Of a DNA stretch of 64,000 nt, positions 46,203 to 53,920 are shown piece after piece. Both the position numbers and the translations under genes were made by a program. The stretch spans positions 4,257,001 through 4,321,000 of the forward strand of contig NZ_CP027668.1 in assembly GCF_003008515.1 (NCBI RefSeq), given 5' to 3'. A model generated the notes under the pieces. The model was given only the letters and a program-made list of their open reading frames with translations. It was not told where the DNA came from and did no database searches. Positions within the stretch are counted from its first letter, which is position 1. Every line of letters begins with the position of its first letter. Source of the stretch: Phreatobacter cathodiphilus (GTDB lineage Bacteria; Pseudomonadota; Alphaproteobacteria; Rhizobiales; Phreatobacteraceae).

Positions 46203-46472
46203 TCACGGACCCTGGTGCGTGCCCGTGGTCGGACCCGGCGTGCCGACGAAGCCGTGGAAGCGGTTGGCCGGCCGGGTGAGGCGGTGGCCGGTGCCGGCGG
46301 CATCCTCGTGGGTGCCGTATTCGCTCTGCGAGGAGAGTGCCGGGCCGGCGAGGCGGGCGCTGGCGGCGAGCGAGGAGGCATGAGCGGAGGAGGCGATCCC
46401 TGCGACGGTCGAGATGGCTGCGGCAGCAAGGAGCGTGAGAGCCGACTTTCGAATCTCGAGCTGGTTGAACAT
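46203..46472 (-). CDS. Small secreted protein, unrecognised
   Basis: The 89-residue product has a clear signal peptide: IRKSALTLLAAAAISTVAGI then ASSAHA, with cleavage expected near residue 32. The mature 57 residues are rich in Gly, Thr, Ser, Pro and His and lack cysteine. GGGGAGG precedes the ATG. It is probably periplasmic or surface-exposed. I recognise no family. A REP-like inverted repeat lies upstream of it. Confidence 0.72.
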   Translation of the reverse strand: MFNQLEIRKSALTLLAAAAISTVAGIASSAHASSLAASARLAGPALSSQSEYGTHEDAAGTGHRLTRPANRFHGFVGTPGPTTGTHQGP

Positions 46473-46593
46473 GGATCGCCTCCCCGGTCATGTCCGCGGC
46501 CTCGTGCCGCGGCGTGACCATGGGTGTCGGGAGGCGGGAAAAAGGTTCGAGGCGGTTCGGGATTTTTTCGAACGGGCCGCGCCGGGCGACAGT

Positions 46594-46750
46594 GCCCCAC
46601 CCGCACCCTCCCCTCGCGTGAGCGAAGGGAGGGGGACTTTGACGTTTCACGGCACGATCACGGTGGAGCCAGGCACGACCGATCAGGGTGAGGCGCGAGG
46701 CGGACGTCCCCCTCTCCTCGCGTGAGCGAGGGGAGGGTGCGGGTGGGGCC
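46594..46750. repeat. Paired REP-like palindromic elements in inverted orientation
   Basis: Two copies (46594-46636 and 46706-46750) of an element containing CCCACCCGCACCCTCCCCTC and GTGAGCG face each other across 69 bases. Each copy is itself a hairpin (CCCTCCCCTCGC/GCGAAGGGAGGG type). This is the layout of a bacterial interspersed mosaic element between the secreted-protein gene and argH. The 46473-46785 gap holds no gene that I can support. Confidence 0.7.
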
Positions 46751-46785
46751 TTCTTGAAAGGGGCCGGCCTGTCCGGCCCGGCCGC

Positions 46786-48183
46786 TCAGCCGAGCTTTTT
46801 GAGCCAACGCTTCGCCTGCGCCCTCACGTTCTTCGGCGCCGTGCCGCCATAGCTCACCCGGCTCGCCACAGACTTCGCCACCGACAGCACCGAGAACACG
46901 TCCGCCGTGATGCGCTTGTCCACGGTCTGCATGTCGGCGAGGGTCAGCTTGTGCAGCGGCAGGCCCTTCTCCGAGGCGAGACCCACCGCCCGGGCGGCGA
47001 TGTGATGGCTCTCGCGGAAGGGAATGCCGAGCGAGCGCACGCACCAGTCCGCGAGGTCGGTGGCGGTGGAATAGCCCTGGCCAGCCGCCTTCTTCATCAC
47101 CGGCGCATTGGCCTCGAGGTCGCGCACCATGCCGGCGGTCGCGGCGATCGCCAGCGACAGCGAGGCGAGCGCGTCCATGGTCGGCTCCTTATCCTCCTGC
47201 ATGTCCTTCTGATAGGTCAGAGGCAGGCCCTTGAGCACCACGACGATGGCGTTGAAGGCGCCGAGGATGCGGCCGACCTTGGCGCGCACCAGCTCGGCGG
47301 CGTCCGGGTTGCGCTTCTGCGGCATGATCGACGAGCCGGTCGAGAAGGCATCCGACAGCTTCACGAAGGAGAAGGGCGAGGAGCACCAGATGACGATCTC
47401 CTCGGCGAGGCGGGAGAGGTGCACCGCCGTGATGGTCGCCGCCGCCAGCACCTCCATGACGAAGTCGCGGTCGGCGACCGAATCCAGCGAATTGGCCGTG
47501 GGCCGGTCGAAGCCGAGGGCCTTCGCCGTCATGTGCCGGTCGATGGGGAAGGAGGTGCCGCAGAGCGCCGCAGCTCCGAGCGGGCTCTCGTTGAGCCGGC
47601 GGCGGGCATCGGCGATTCGGCCGCGGTCGCGCCCGACCATCTCCACATAGGCCATGAGGTGGTGGCCGAAGGTGGTGGGCTGGGCCACCTGCAGGTGGGT
47701 GAAGCCGGGCATGACGGTCGCGGCTTCCGCCAGCGCCTTTTCCGCCAGCGCCTTCTGCAGGTCCTTCAGCTGCGCGTCGAGCCCGTCGGCGGCGTCGCGC
47801 ACCCACAGGCGGAAGTCGGTCGCCACCTGGTCGTTGCGCGAGCGGGCGGTGTGCAGGCGCCCGGCCGGCGCGCCGATGATCTCGGCGAGCCGCGCCTCCA
47901 CGTTCATGTGGATGTCCTCGAGGCTGCGCTTGAAGGCGAAGCTGCCGCCCTCGATCTCGGCGAGAACCTGGTCGAGGCCCTTGGTGATCGCGGCTTCGTC
48001 ATCGCGGCTCACGATGCCTTGTTCGGCCAGCATCGCCACATGGGCTTTCGAGCCGGCGATGTCCTGCCTATACAGGCGCTTGTCGAAATCGATCGAGACG
48101 TTGATGTCCTCCATCACGGCGGCTGGACCCGAGGCATAGCGGCCGCCCCACATGGAATTGCCGGCTTTGTCGGCTTCGGTCAT
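46786..48183 (-). CDS. argH: Argininosuccinate lyase
   Basis: The 465-residue enzyme splits argininosuccinate to arginine and fumarate. Motifs: [39 protein letters not shown] with [12 protein letters not shown], and the fumarase-superfamily signature [12 protein letters not shown] with the flexible catalytic-serine loop. The length is normal. It is divergent from tlpA with only 32 bases between start codons, as in Bradyrhizobium. Confidence 0.97.
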   Translation of the reverse strand: MTEADKAGNSMWGGRYASGPAAVMEDINVSIDFDKRLYRQDIAGSKAHVAMLAEQGIVSRDDEAAITKGLDQVLAEIEGGSFAFKRSLEDIHMNVEARLAEIIGAPAGRLHTARSRNDQVATDFRLWVRDAADGLDAQLKDLQKALAEKALAEAATVMPGFTHLQVAQPTTFGHHLMAYVEMVGRDRGRIADARRRLNESPLGAAALCGTSFPIDRHMTAKALGFDRPTANSLDSVADRDFVMEVLAAATITAVHLSRLAEEIVIWCSSPFSFVKLSDAFSTGSSIMPQKRNPDAAELVRAKVGRILGAFNAIVVVLKGLPLTYQKDMQEDKEPTMDALASLSLAIAATAGMVRDLEANAPVMKKAAGQGYSTATDLADWCVRSLGIPFRESHHIAARAVGLASEKGLPLHKLTLADMQTVDKRITADVFSVLSVAKSVASRVSYGGTAPKNVRAQAKRWLKKLG

Positions 48184-48215
48184 CGTCTCGTCCCCGAAGG
48201 AAGAAGGAAGTCGCT

Positions 48216-48845
48216 TTGTCCCGCGCCAGAATGACCATCCTCGCGGCAGGACTGATCGGACTGTGCGCCGGCGCTGTGGCCTTCTACTGGACAGGCGGCC
48301 CCGCGCGCAATGCGTCCGCGCAGGCCTGCGCCGCGGCGCGGACGGTGGCCGGCAGCCTCATGCCGCTGGCACGCGGCGAACTCGCCGCCTTCAAGGTGAC
48401 GGAGGCGCCGATGATCGCTCCCAACCTCGCCTTCAAGGCGCCCGACGGGCGGGAGCTCCGGCTCGCCGACTTCCGCGGCCGTACCGTGCTCCTCAACCTC
48501 TGGGCCACCTGGTGCGCCCCGTGCCGCCACGAGATGCCGGCCCTCGACCGCCTGCAGCAGACCCTCGGCGGCGGGACGTTCGAGGTCGTCGCCGTCAACA
48601 TCGACACCCGCAATCCCGAGCGGGCCGCCACCTGGCTCACCGAGAACGGCATCCGCCACATGGCGAACTATTCCGATCACTCCGCCCGCATCTTCCAGGA
48701 CCTGAAGGCCGCGGGCCGCGCCTTCGGCATGCCGACCACGCTCCTCATCGACGCCAACGGCTGCGAACTCGGCTTCCTCGCAGGTCCCGCCGAATGGGCG
48801 AGCGAGGACGCCCTCAGGCTGATCCGCACCGCCCTCGGCACCTGA
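48216..48845 (+). CDS. tlpA: TlpA-type membrane-anchored thiol:disulfide oxidoreductase
   Basis: The 209-residue protein has one N-terminal membrane anchor (about residues 7-25) and a periplasmic thioredoxin domain with C100-x2-C103 in [15 protein letters not shown] and the cis-Pro in [10 protein letters not shown]. TlpA reduces cytochrome oxidase biogenesis factors in rhizobia. The start is TTG with GGAAG five bases before it; the ATG five codons later has no site. The argH-tlpA divergent order supports the symbol. Confidence 0.88.
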   Translation: MSRARMTILAAGLIGLCAGAVAFYWTGGPARNASAQACAAARTVAGSLMPLARGELAAFKVTEAPMIAPNLAFKAPDGRELRLADFRGRTVLLNLWATWCAPCRHEMPALDRLQQTLGGGTFEVVAVNIDTRNPERAATWLTENGIRHMANYSDHSARIFQDLKAAGRAFGMPTTLLIDANGCELGFLAGPAEWASEDALRLIRTALGT

Positions 48846-48868
48846 CCGCACACCCGCCAAGATCAGCC

Positions 48869-49381
48869 ATGACCGACATCGCCGCGCGCCGCGCCGCCCT
48901 CTTCGCCCTGTTCGACCGGCTCGGCATCGCCACCACGACCTACGAGCACGAGGCGGTGTTCACGGTGGCCGAGAGCCGCCACGTCAAGGAGCAGATCCCC
49001 GGCGGCCACACGAAGAACCTCTTCCTCAAGGACAAGAAGGGCCGGCTCTTCCTCGTCGTCGCCCTCGGCGACGCGGTGATCGACCTGAAGCGCCTGCACG
49101 AGGTCATCGGCGCCTCGGGCCGCCTCTCCTTCGGCTCCGGCGAGCTGCTGGAAGAGGTCTGGGGGGTGAAGCCGGGCTCCGTCACCCCCTTCGGCGCCAT
49201 CACCGACACCGCCGGACGCGTCACGGTCATCCTCGACGTGACGATGATGGAGCACGCGGTGCTCAACTATCACCCGCTCGAGAACACCGCGACCACCTCC
49301 ATCGCCCGCGACGACCTGGTCGCCTTCCTTGAGGCCACCGGCCACCCGCCGCAGATCCTGCCGTGCAGCGAATCCGTCTGA
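48869..49381 (+). CDS. Prolyl-tRNA synthetase-associated editing domain protein (ProXp-ala type)
   Basis: The 170-residue YbaK/INS-fold protein contains GGHTKNLFLKDKKGRLFLVV (catalytic Lys in the HTKNLFLKD region) and GSVTPFGAITDTAGRVTVILD, the signature of free-standing editing proteins that hydrolyse Ala-tRNA(Pro). It follows tlpA by 23 bases and may share its transcript. The exact specificity (Ala versus Cys) is inferred from family likeness. Confidence 0.85.
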   Translation: MTDIAARRAALFALFDRLGIATTTYEHEAVFTVAESRHVKEQIPGGHTKNLFLKDKKGRLFLVVALGDAVIDLKRLHEVIGASGRLSFGSGELLEEVWGVKPGSVTPFGAITDTAGRVTVILDVTMMEHAVLNYHPLENTATTSIARDDLVAFLEATGHPPQILPCSESV

Positions 49382-49686
49382 CGGACGAGCCGGCGATCAC
49401 GCGGCGGTGAGACATGCCATGCTACCGCCCCATTTCGGCCCTTCCGGGGTCAAGAGCGGGAGCGAGCCTGACCCCGTTGCCTCGACGCGGTCGGCGCTGC
49501 CCCGGACTTTTCAGCCCCCCAGCCCCCCGGGGTTCCGTCCGATCCCGTCGAGCGCCATCGGCCCTGCCGATGGAAACGTTCGGTCATCCCCTCCGACGCG
49601 AACGTGCGGGCCGGCGCTGTTGCGCCGGCCCGTTTTTTTGGCCACGGCCGGGGGCGGGACCACGGATCGACAGGCGGGAGAGCGGT
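49382..49686 (+). other. Non-coding gap before the pterin dehydratase gene
   Basis: The 305 bases hold no convincing gene. A frame in phase with the dehydratase runs through it but has no protein-like character. The strongest structure is the terminator at its right side; only 47 bases then remain before the dehydratase start. Confidence 0.5.
49607..49639 (+). terminator. Strong intrinsic terminator just before the pterin dehydratase gene
   Basis: A perfect 11-bp stem CGGGCCGGCGC/GCGCCGGCCCG with a TGTT loop is followed by seven T. It is the most ideal terminator in the window and lies 47 bases before the next start codon. Confidence 0.9.
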
Positions 49687-49980
49687 ATGACCGGCAGGCT
49701 GACCGACGAGGAGCGACGCGAGGCCATGGCCTCCCTTCCCGGCTGGATCGCCGTCGAGGGGCGCGACGCCATCACCCGCCGTTTCGCCTTCCGCGACTTC
49801 TCCGAGGCCTGGGGCTTCATGAGCCGCGTCGCCCTCGTCGCCGAGGCGATGGACCACCATCCCGAATGGTTCAACGTCTACAAGACGGTGGAGGTGACGC
49901 TTTCCACCCACGACGCCGACGGGCTGACCGCCAAGGACGTCAGGCTCGCCCGCGCCATGGACCAGATCGCCGGGATCTGA
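49687..49980 (+). CDS. 4a-hydroxytetrahydrobiopterin dehydratase (DCoH/PhhB)
   Basis: The 97-residue enzyme dehydrates 4a-hydroxytetrahydrobiopterin, regenerating the cofactor of aromatic amino acid hydroxylases. [20 protein letters not shown] carries the catalytic histidines (HHPEW) and family core; the C-terminus [13 protein letters not shown] is typical. A GGCGGGAGAG site precedes the ATG. No phhA hydroxylase is in the window. Confidence 0.93.
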   Translation: MTGRLTDEERREAMASLPGWIAVEGRDAITRRFAFRDFSEAWGFMSRVALVAEAMDHHPEWFNVYKTVEVTLSTHDADGLTAKDVRLARAMDQIAGI

Positions 49981-49987
49981 CGGGTCT

Positions 49988-50944
49988 TCAGCGGTCGCAG
50001 GTCCAGGTCATCACCGGCAGGCGGGCCTCCCGCTCGCCGAGGAAACCCCTGGCCGAGCGCGCCGGCACCTCCACCTCGATGAGCCGGTTCGGCCCGAGCT
50101 CGACCACCTGGCGGAGCTGCACTTTTTCGCCCTCTTCGAGCCGGACGACCGGCTGGCCGCCGAGCGGCGCGTCGACGAGGGTCGCGCCTCCGGGCGAGAC
50201 CTCCATGTCCAGCGTCCGGCAGGCGGCGGCCGTCGCTGCCGGCGGGGGCGGCACGCTCTCCGCCGTCGGCGGCGCGACGGTGATGGGGACGGTGCGCACG
50301 AGGCGCGGCTGCTCGGCCCCGCCCGCCGGCTGGACGGGCGGCGGCGCCGCCGCCTCGCCGGCCGGCTGGTTGAACGTGGTGAGGCCGGCGATGCCGAGGG
50401 CGGCCAGTGCCGCGACCACCAGCACCACCAGGAACCATTTGAGACGCCGCGGAGAGGGGTCGGGCACCCGCACCGAGGCACCGCCGCCGCGGGCGGTCTC
50501 CAGCTCCTTCTCGAGCTGCACCAGCGCCGAGAGATGCGAGATCTGCGCATCGAGCTGGTCGTACCAGCCGTCGAAGTCGTCGGGGGCGGGGTCGCTCGCC
50601 CGATAGGCGCGGTCGAGCCCGTCGAGCGAGGCCCTGAGGTCGATGTGCGGCCCGGTCGGCGGCGCGCCGATGTCGGTCCCGAACCGGGTGATGGCGATGG
50701 CGAGGTCGTTCTCGGCGCGCGCGATGACGTCGCGCAGCGCCGCCCGCGTCTCGGCGTTGATGCGATGGGCGAGGCGCTTGAGCTGGGCCGGCGGATCGGC
50801 CACCAGCTTCAGTTCGGCCGCCGCCTGGCGCAGGGCGTCCTCGATGGTGCCGGCGGGGCGGGTGAGGCCGCCCATCCGCCCGCCATAGACGTCGAGGACG
50901 TGGAACCGGTAGCGATAGGCCGAGACGAGCGGGGCGACGTCCAC
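49988..50944 (-). CDS. Single-span membrane protein with an SH3-like C-terminal domain, hypothetical
   Basis: The 318-residue protein has a helical cytoplasmic N-terminal half (Ala-rich, to about residue 165), one membrane segment (WFLVVLVVAALAALGIAGL, about residues 169-187), a Pro-rich linker and a periplasmic C-terminal part with SH3-like beta-strand spacing (EVSPGGATLVDAPLGGQPVV, LIEVEVPARSARGFLGEREA). The start is GTG. Such topology could sense envelope or peptidoglycan state, but I do not recognise the family. Confidence 0.8.
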   Translation of the reverse strand: MDVAPLVSAYRYRFHVLDVYGGRMGGLTRPAGTIEDALRQAAAELKLVADPPAQLKRLAHRINAETRAALRDVIARAENDLAIAITRFGTDIGAPPTGPHIDLRASLDGLDRAYRASDPAPDDFDGWYDQLDAQISHLSALVQLEKELETARGGGASVRVPDPSPRRLKWFLVVLVVAALAALGIAGLTTFNQPAGEAAAPPPVQPAGGAEQPRLVRTVPITVAPPTAESVPPPPAATAAACRTLDMEVSPGGATLVDAPLGGQPVVRLEEGEKVQLRQVVELGPNRLIEVEVPARSARGFLGEREARLPVMTWTCDR

Positions 50945-50962
50945 GAAATTCCGATCCTCGCT

Positions 50963-51211
50963 TCAGGCCGCCGCGGCGACGCGACCGAGCGCCCGTCCCG
51001 TCGGCGGGGAGAGCTGCGGCGGAGCGTCGTCGAGCGTGGCGGCCATGGGGGTAACGTGTTCCGGCCCGACGGGCCATGCGCAGGCTGTCACCTGTGCTGT
51101 CGGCAAGGGGCGGCCTTCGGGCAAAACCATGTCGAAAAAGCGCACGGCCCGGCCCCGGCCATCGCTCGCCCCGCCCGCCCGTCGGCAGGCGGTCTGTCCG
51201 TCGCGCCCCAT
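50963..51211 (-). CDS. Possible small protein, unrecognised
   Basis: An 82-residue frame with a good ribosome site (GGGGGGAG before ATG) ends 18 bases before the single-span membrane protein gene on the same strand, as expected of an operon partner. The sequence (VRFFDMVLPEGRPLPTAQVT) has no recognised domain. The overlapping frames on the other strand look no better. It is the only candidate gene in the 50945-51303 stretch, and it may be spurious. Confidence 0.35.
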   Translation of the reverse strand: MGRDGQTACRRAGGASDGRGRAVRFFDMVLPEGRPLPTAQVTACAWPVGPEHVTPMAATLDDAPPQLSPPTGRALGRVAAAA

Positions 51212-51303
51212 ATGCTCCCCCCGAATCGAACTCCAACGCGCGCTTGGGCAAAAGGTTCCCTGCTGTTTAGGGGAAAGCTGACGCAAGGCAAAGAAGGCCC
51301 GCC

Positions 51304-52035
51304 TCATCCGAACCGCAGGGGAATGCGCGGCACCGTCACCGGCAGTTGCCGCTCGTGGCTGAAGAACACGATGTCGCGCTTCTTCATCAGGCCGACCAGC
51401 GCCGCGCCGGCGAGGAGGCCGCCCACATGGGCCCACCAGGCCGTGGCGCCGCCTTGGGTGGTGACCAGATGATAGACCTGCAGCATCACCCAGGTGCCGA
51501 GCGCCAGCCAGACGGGAATGGTCAGCGGCAGGATGTTGAACACCAGCCCGAACACCCTGACGCGGGGATAGAGCAGCAGATAGGCCGCGAGCACGCCGGA
51601 GACGGCCCCGGAGGCTCCCACCAGCGGCGCCTGCGAGCCGGGGTCGATCATCAGATGTGCCGCCCCGCCGATCAGCCCGCAGGCGAGGTAGAAGACGAGG
51701 AAGCGCCAGTGGCCCATGGCGTCCTCGATGTTGTCGGCGAAGACCCAGAGGAACAGCATGTTGCCGACGAGGTGCATCCAGCCGCCGTGCATGAACATGT
51801 AGGTGATCCACGTCGCCCAGGTCGGCACGACGGCGAGATGGGGGGCGAGCTGGGCCTGGTCGGTGACGACGGCGGGGATGAGCCCGAGGCCCAGCATGTT
51901 GGCGGTTGCGGCGGGCGCCGGCACCAGCCCGGTCGTGGCGAGGAACAGCACGACGTTGAGTCCGATCACCGCGAAGGTGACATAGGGCGCGGTGATGTGG
52001 CGGTGGGGGTTCTGATCGGCGAGGGGGATGAACAT
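51304..52035 (-). CDS. Rhomboid family intramembrane serine protease
   Basis: The 243-residue polytopic membrane protease has catalytic S142 in LVGASGAVSGVLAAY and H203 in WWAHVGGLLAG, plus the rhomboid HGGWMHLVGNMLFLWVFAD motif (residues 83-101). It cleaves membrane proteins within the bilayer. The substrate is unknown. It is divergent from the trans-sulfuration gene. Confidence 0.93.
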   Translation of the reverse strand: MFIPLADQNPHRHITAPYVTFAVIGLNVVLFLATTGLVPAPAATANMLGLGLIPAVVTDQAQLAPHLAVVPTWATWITYMFMHGGWMHLVGNMLFLWVFADNIEDAMGHWRFLVFYLACGLIGGAAHLMIDPGSQAPLVGASGAVSGVLAAYLLLYPRVRVFGLVFNILPLTIPVWLALGTWVMLQVYHLVTTQGGATAWWAHVGGLLAGAALVGLMKKRDIVFFSHERQLPVTVPRIPLRFG

Positions 52036-52183
52036 GGATGCATGTTAGCGCCGCGCCGCGAAAGCTGCCATCGTGGCTCCTACGCCCCGCTTCCGCTTGA
52101 TTCCACGATACAGGAAATGTAGTTGCGGATGATGGAACCCGGCCGCATCGGGTTCGCTGCCTCACCCGGGATCCTTATCCGCC

Positions 52184-53341
52184 ATGACCGCCAAGCCGAA
52201 CGGCCTTCAGCCCCGCACGCTCGCCGCCCAGGCCCTCGGCTGGGAGGAGAGCGAGACCCATGCCGTGGTGACGCCCATCCACGTCGCCACCACCTTCATC
52301 CGCGACCCCGACAACCAGTACCGCAACGGCTTCGTCTACGGCCGGCCCGACAACCAGACGGTGCGCCAGTGCGAGGCGGTCCTCGCCGCGCTGGAGGAGG
52401 GGCCCGAGGCCCTCGTCCTCGGCTCCGGCATGTCGGCGGCCACCGCCGTGGTCATGGCCCTGCCGGCCGGCGCCCATATCGTCGCGCCCACCGTCATGTA
52501 CTGGGCCCTGCGCAACTGGCTGATGAACGACGCCGTCGCCTACGGCTACACCACCTCCTTCGTAGACACGACCGACCTCGCCGCCGTGAAGGCTGCGGTG
52601 GTGCCGGGCAAGACGAAGCTCGTCTGGCTGGAGACGCCGTCGAACCCGCTCTGGACCGTCTCGGATATCGCGGCGATTTCCGAGATCGCCCATGCCGCCG
52701 GCGCCGTCTGCGCGGTGGACTCCACCGTGGCGACGCCGGTCTTCACCCGGCCGCTCGCGCTCGGCGCCGACATCGTCATGCATGCCGCGACCAAGTATCT
52801 CAACGGCCATTCCGACGTCGTCGCCGGCGCCCTCGTCACTCGCGAGGTCAACGAGTTCTGGGCGAAGGTCCGCCGCGTACGCTCCATGCACGGCCAGATC
52901 CTCGGCCCCTTCGAGGCCTTCCTGCTGATGCGCGGCATGCGCACCCTGCATGTGCGGGTCGAGGCCCAGGCGAAGGCGGCCCTCGCCTTGGCCGAGAAGC
53001 TGAAGGGCCACGCCATGGTGGCCGACGTGCTCTATCCGGGGCTCGCCTCCCATCCCCAGCACGCCCTCGCGGCGCGGCAGATGCAGGGCGGATTCGGCGG
53101 CATGATGTCGATCCGGGTGAAGGCCGGCGAACAGGCGGCGGTCTCCACCGCGGCCCGCGTCGAATTGTGGAAGCGCGCCACCTCCCTCGGCGGCGTCGAG
53201 AGCCTCATCGAGCACCGCGCCTCCATCGAGGGCGCCGGCTCGCCCTGCCCGACGGACCTGCTGCGCCTGTCGGTGGGGCTGGAGGCGGTCGACGACCTCT
53301 ATGCCGACATCGACCGGGCGCTGAGGGCCGCCAACGCCTGA
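52184..53341 (+). CDS. Cys/Met metabolism PLP enzyme (cystathionine beta-lyase / gamma-synthase family)
   Basis: The 385-residue fold-type I PLP enzyme has K204 as the cofactor lysine (HAATKYLNGHSDVVAG), D179 in AVDSTVATPVF, and YGRPDNQTV in place of the usual YSRxxNPT. VLGSGMSAATAVVMAL binds the phosphate. It acts on sulfur amino acids; whether it is a beta-lyase, gamma-synthase or gamma-lyase cannot be settled by eye, though its length and motifs resemble alphaproteobacterial MetC-like proteins. A GNAT gene follows 12 bases later. Confidence 0.88.
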   Translation: MTAKPNGLQPRTLAAQALGWEESETHAVVTPIHVATTFIRDPDNQYRNGFVYGRPDNQTVRQCEAVLAALEEGPEALVLGSGMSAATAVVMALPAGAHIVAPTVMYWALRNWLMNDAVAYGYTTSFVDTTDLAAVKAAVVPGKTKLVWLETPSNPLWTVSDIAAISEIAHAAGAVCAVDSTVATPVFTRPLALGADIVMHAATKYLNGHSDVVAGALVTREVNEFWAKVRRVRSMHGQILGPFEAFLLMRGMRTLHVRVEAQAKAALALAEKLKGHAMVADVLYPGLASHPQHALAARQMQGGFGGMMSIRVKAGEQAAVSTAARVELWKRATSLGGVESLIEHRASIEGAGSPCPTDLLRLSVGLEAVDDLYADIDRALRAANA

Positions 53342-53353
53342 CAGAGGCATGTC

Positions 53354-53920
53354 GTGAACATCAGCATCGAGACGCCGCACCTGACCCTTCGACCGTGGTG
53401 CGAAGCCGACATTCCCGCGCTCGTCTCCGGCCTGAACGATCTCGCCGTCGCCAGGTGGCTCGCCTTCGTCCCGCACCCCTATACGGTTGCCGACGCCGAG
53501 AACTGGGTCAGGCGATGCCGCGCGCTGGCCGAAGCTGATGGGCCGCCGGCCGCCTGCGAATTCGCGGTCGAACTCAAATCCACGCGCCTCGTGATCGGCG
53601 GCGTCAGCCTCAACAAGATCGACCGTCACGCCGGAACGGCCGGCGGCGGCATCTGGATCGGGCGGGCCCACCACGGCCACGGCTATGGACGCGAAGCCTT
53701 CGAGGCCAAGATCAGGTTCGCATTCCGCGACCTTGGGCTCACCAGACTGGTCAACGGCTATTTCGACGGCAACGACGCATCGTGGGCGATGCAGCGCAAG
53801 CTCGGCTATCGGCGCGTCGGTAAGGTCGCCAGCCGGTCGATGGCGGACGGCCGGCAAACGACCGAGCATGTCACGATGCTTCTGCGCAGCGACTGGCAGG
53901 AGCGTCAGACGACGGGCTAG
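53354..53920 (+). CDS. GNAT family N-acetyltransferase
   Basis: The 188-residue protein resembles RimJ/RimL-type acetyltransferases: it opens ISIETPHLTLRPWCEADIPA, has the acetyl-CoA loop GRAHHGHGYGREAFEAKIRF (R/Q-x-x-G-x-G/A) and GNDASWAMQRKLGYRRVGK near the end. The substrate is unknown. The GTG start lies 12 bases after the PLP gene. The stop is shared in a palindromic CTAG with the convergent acyl-CoA dehydrogenase gene. Confidence 0.87.
   Translation: MNISIETPHLTLRPWCEADIPALVSGLNDLAVARWLAFVPHPYTVADAENWVRRCRALAEADGPPAACEFAVELKSTRLVIGGVSLNKIDRHAGTAGGGIWIGRAHHGHGYGREAFEAKIRFAFRDLGLTRLVNGYFDGNDASWAMQRKLGYRRVGKVASRSMADGRQTTEHVTMLLRSDWQERQTTG

Noticed and set aside
49414-49686. N-terminal extension of the pterin dehydratase
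   Set aside because: It would run through a strong intrinsic terminator and reads as Arg/Pro/Gly-rich noise; the ATG at 49687 gives the normal 97-residue protein.
52127-52155. EcfG-like GGAAC-N16-CGCT before the trans-sulfuration gene
   Set aside because: Mismatch in the -10 core and no stress context; likely chance.
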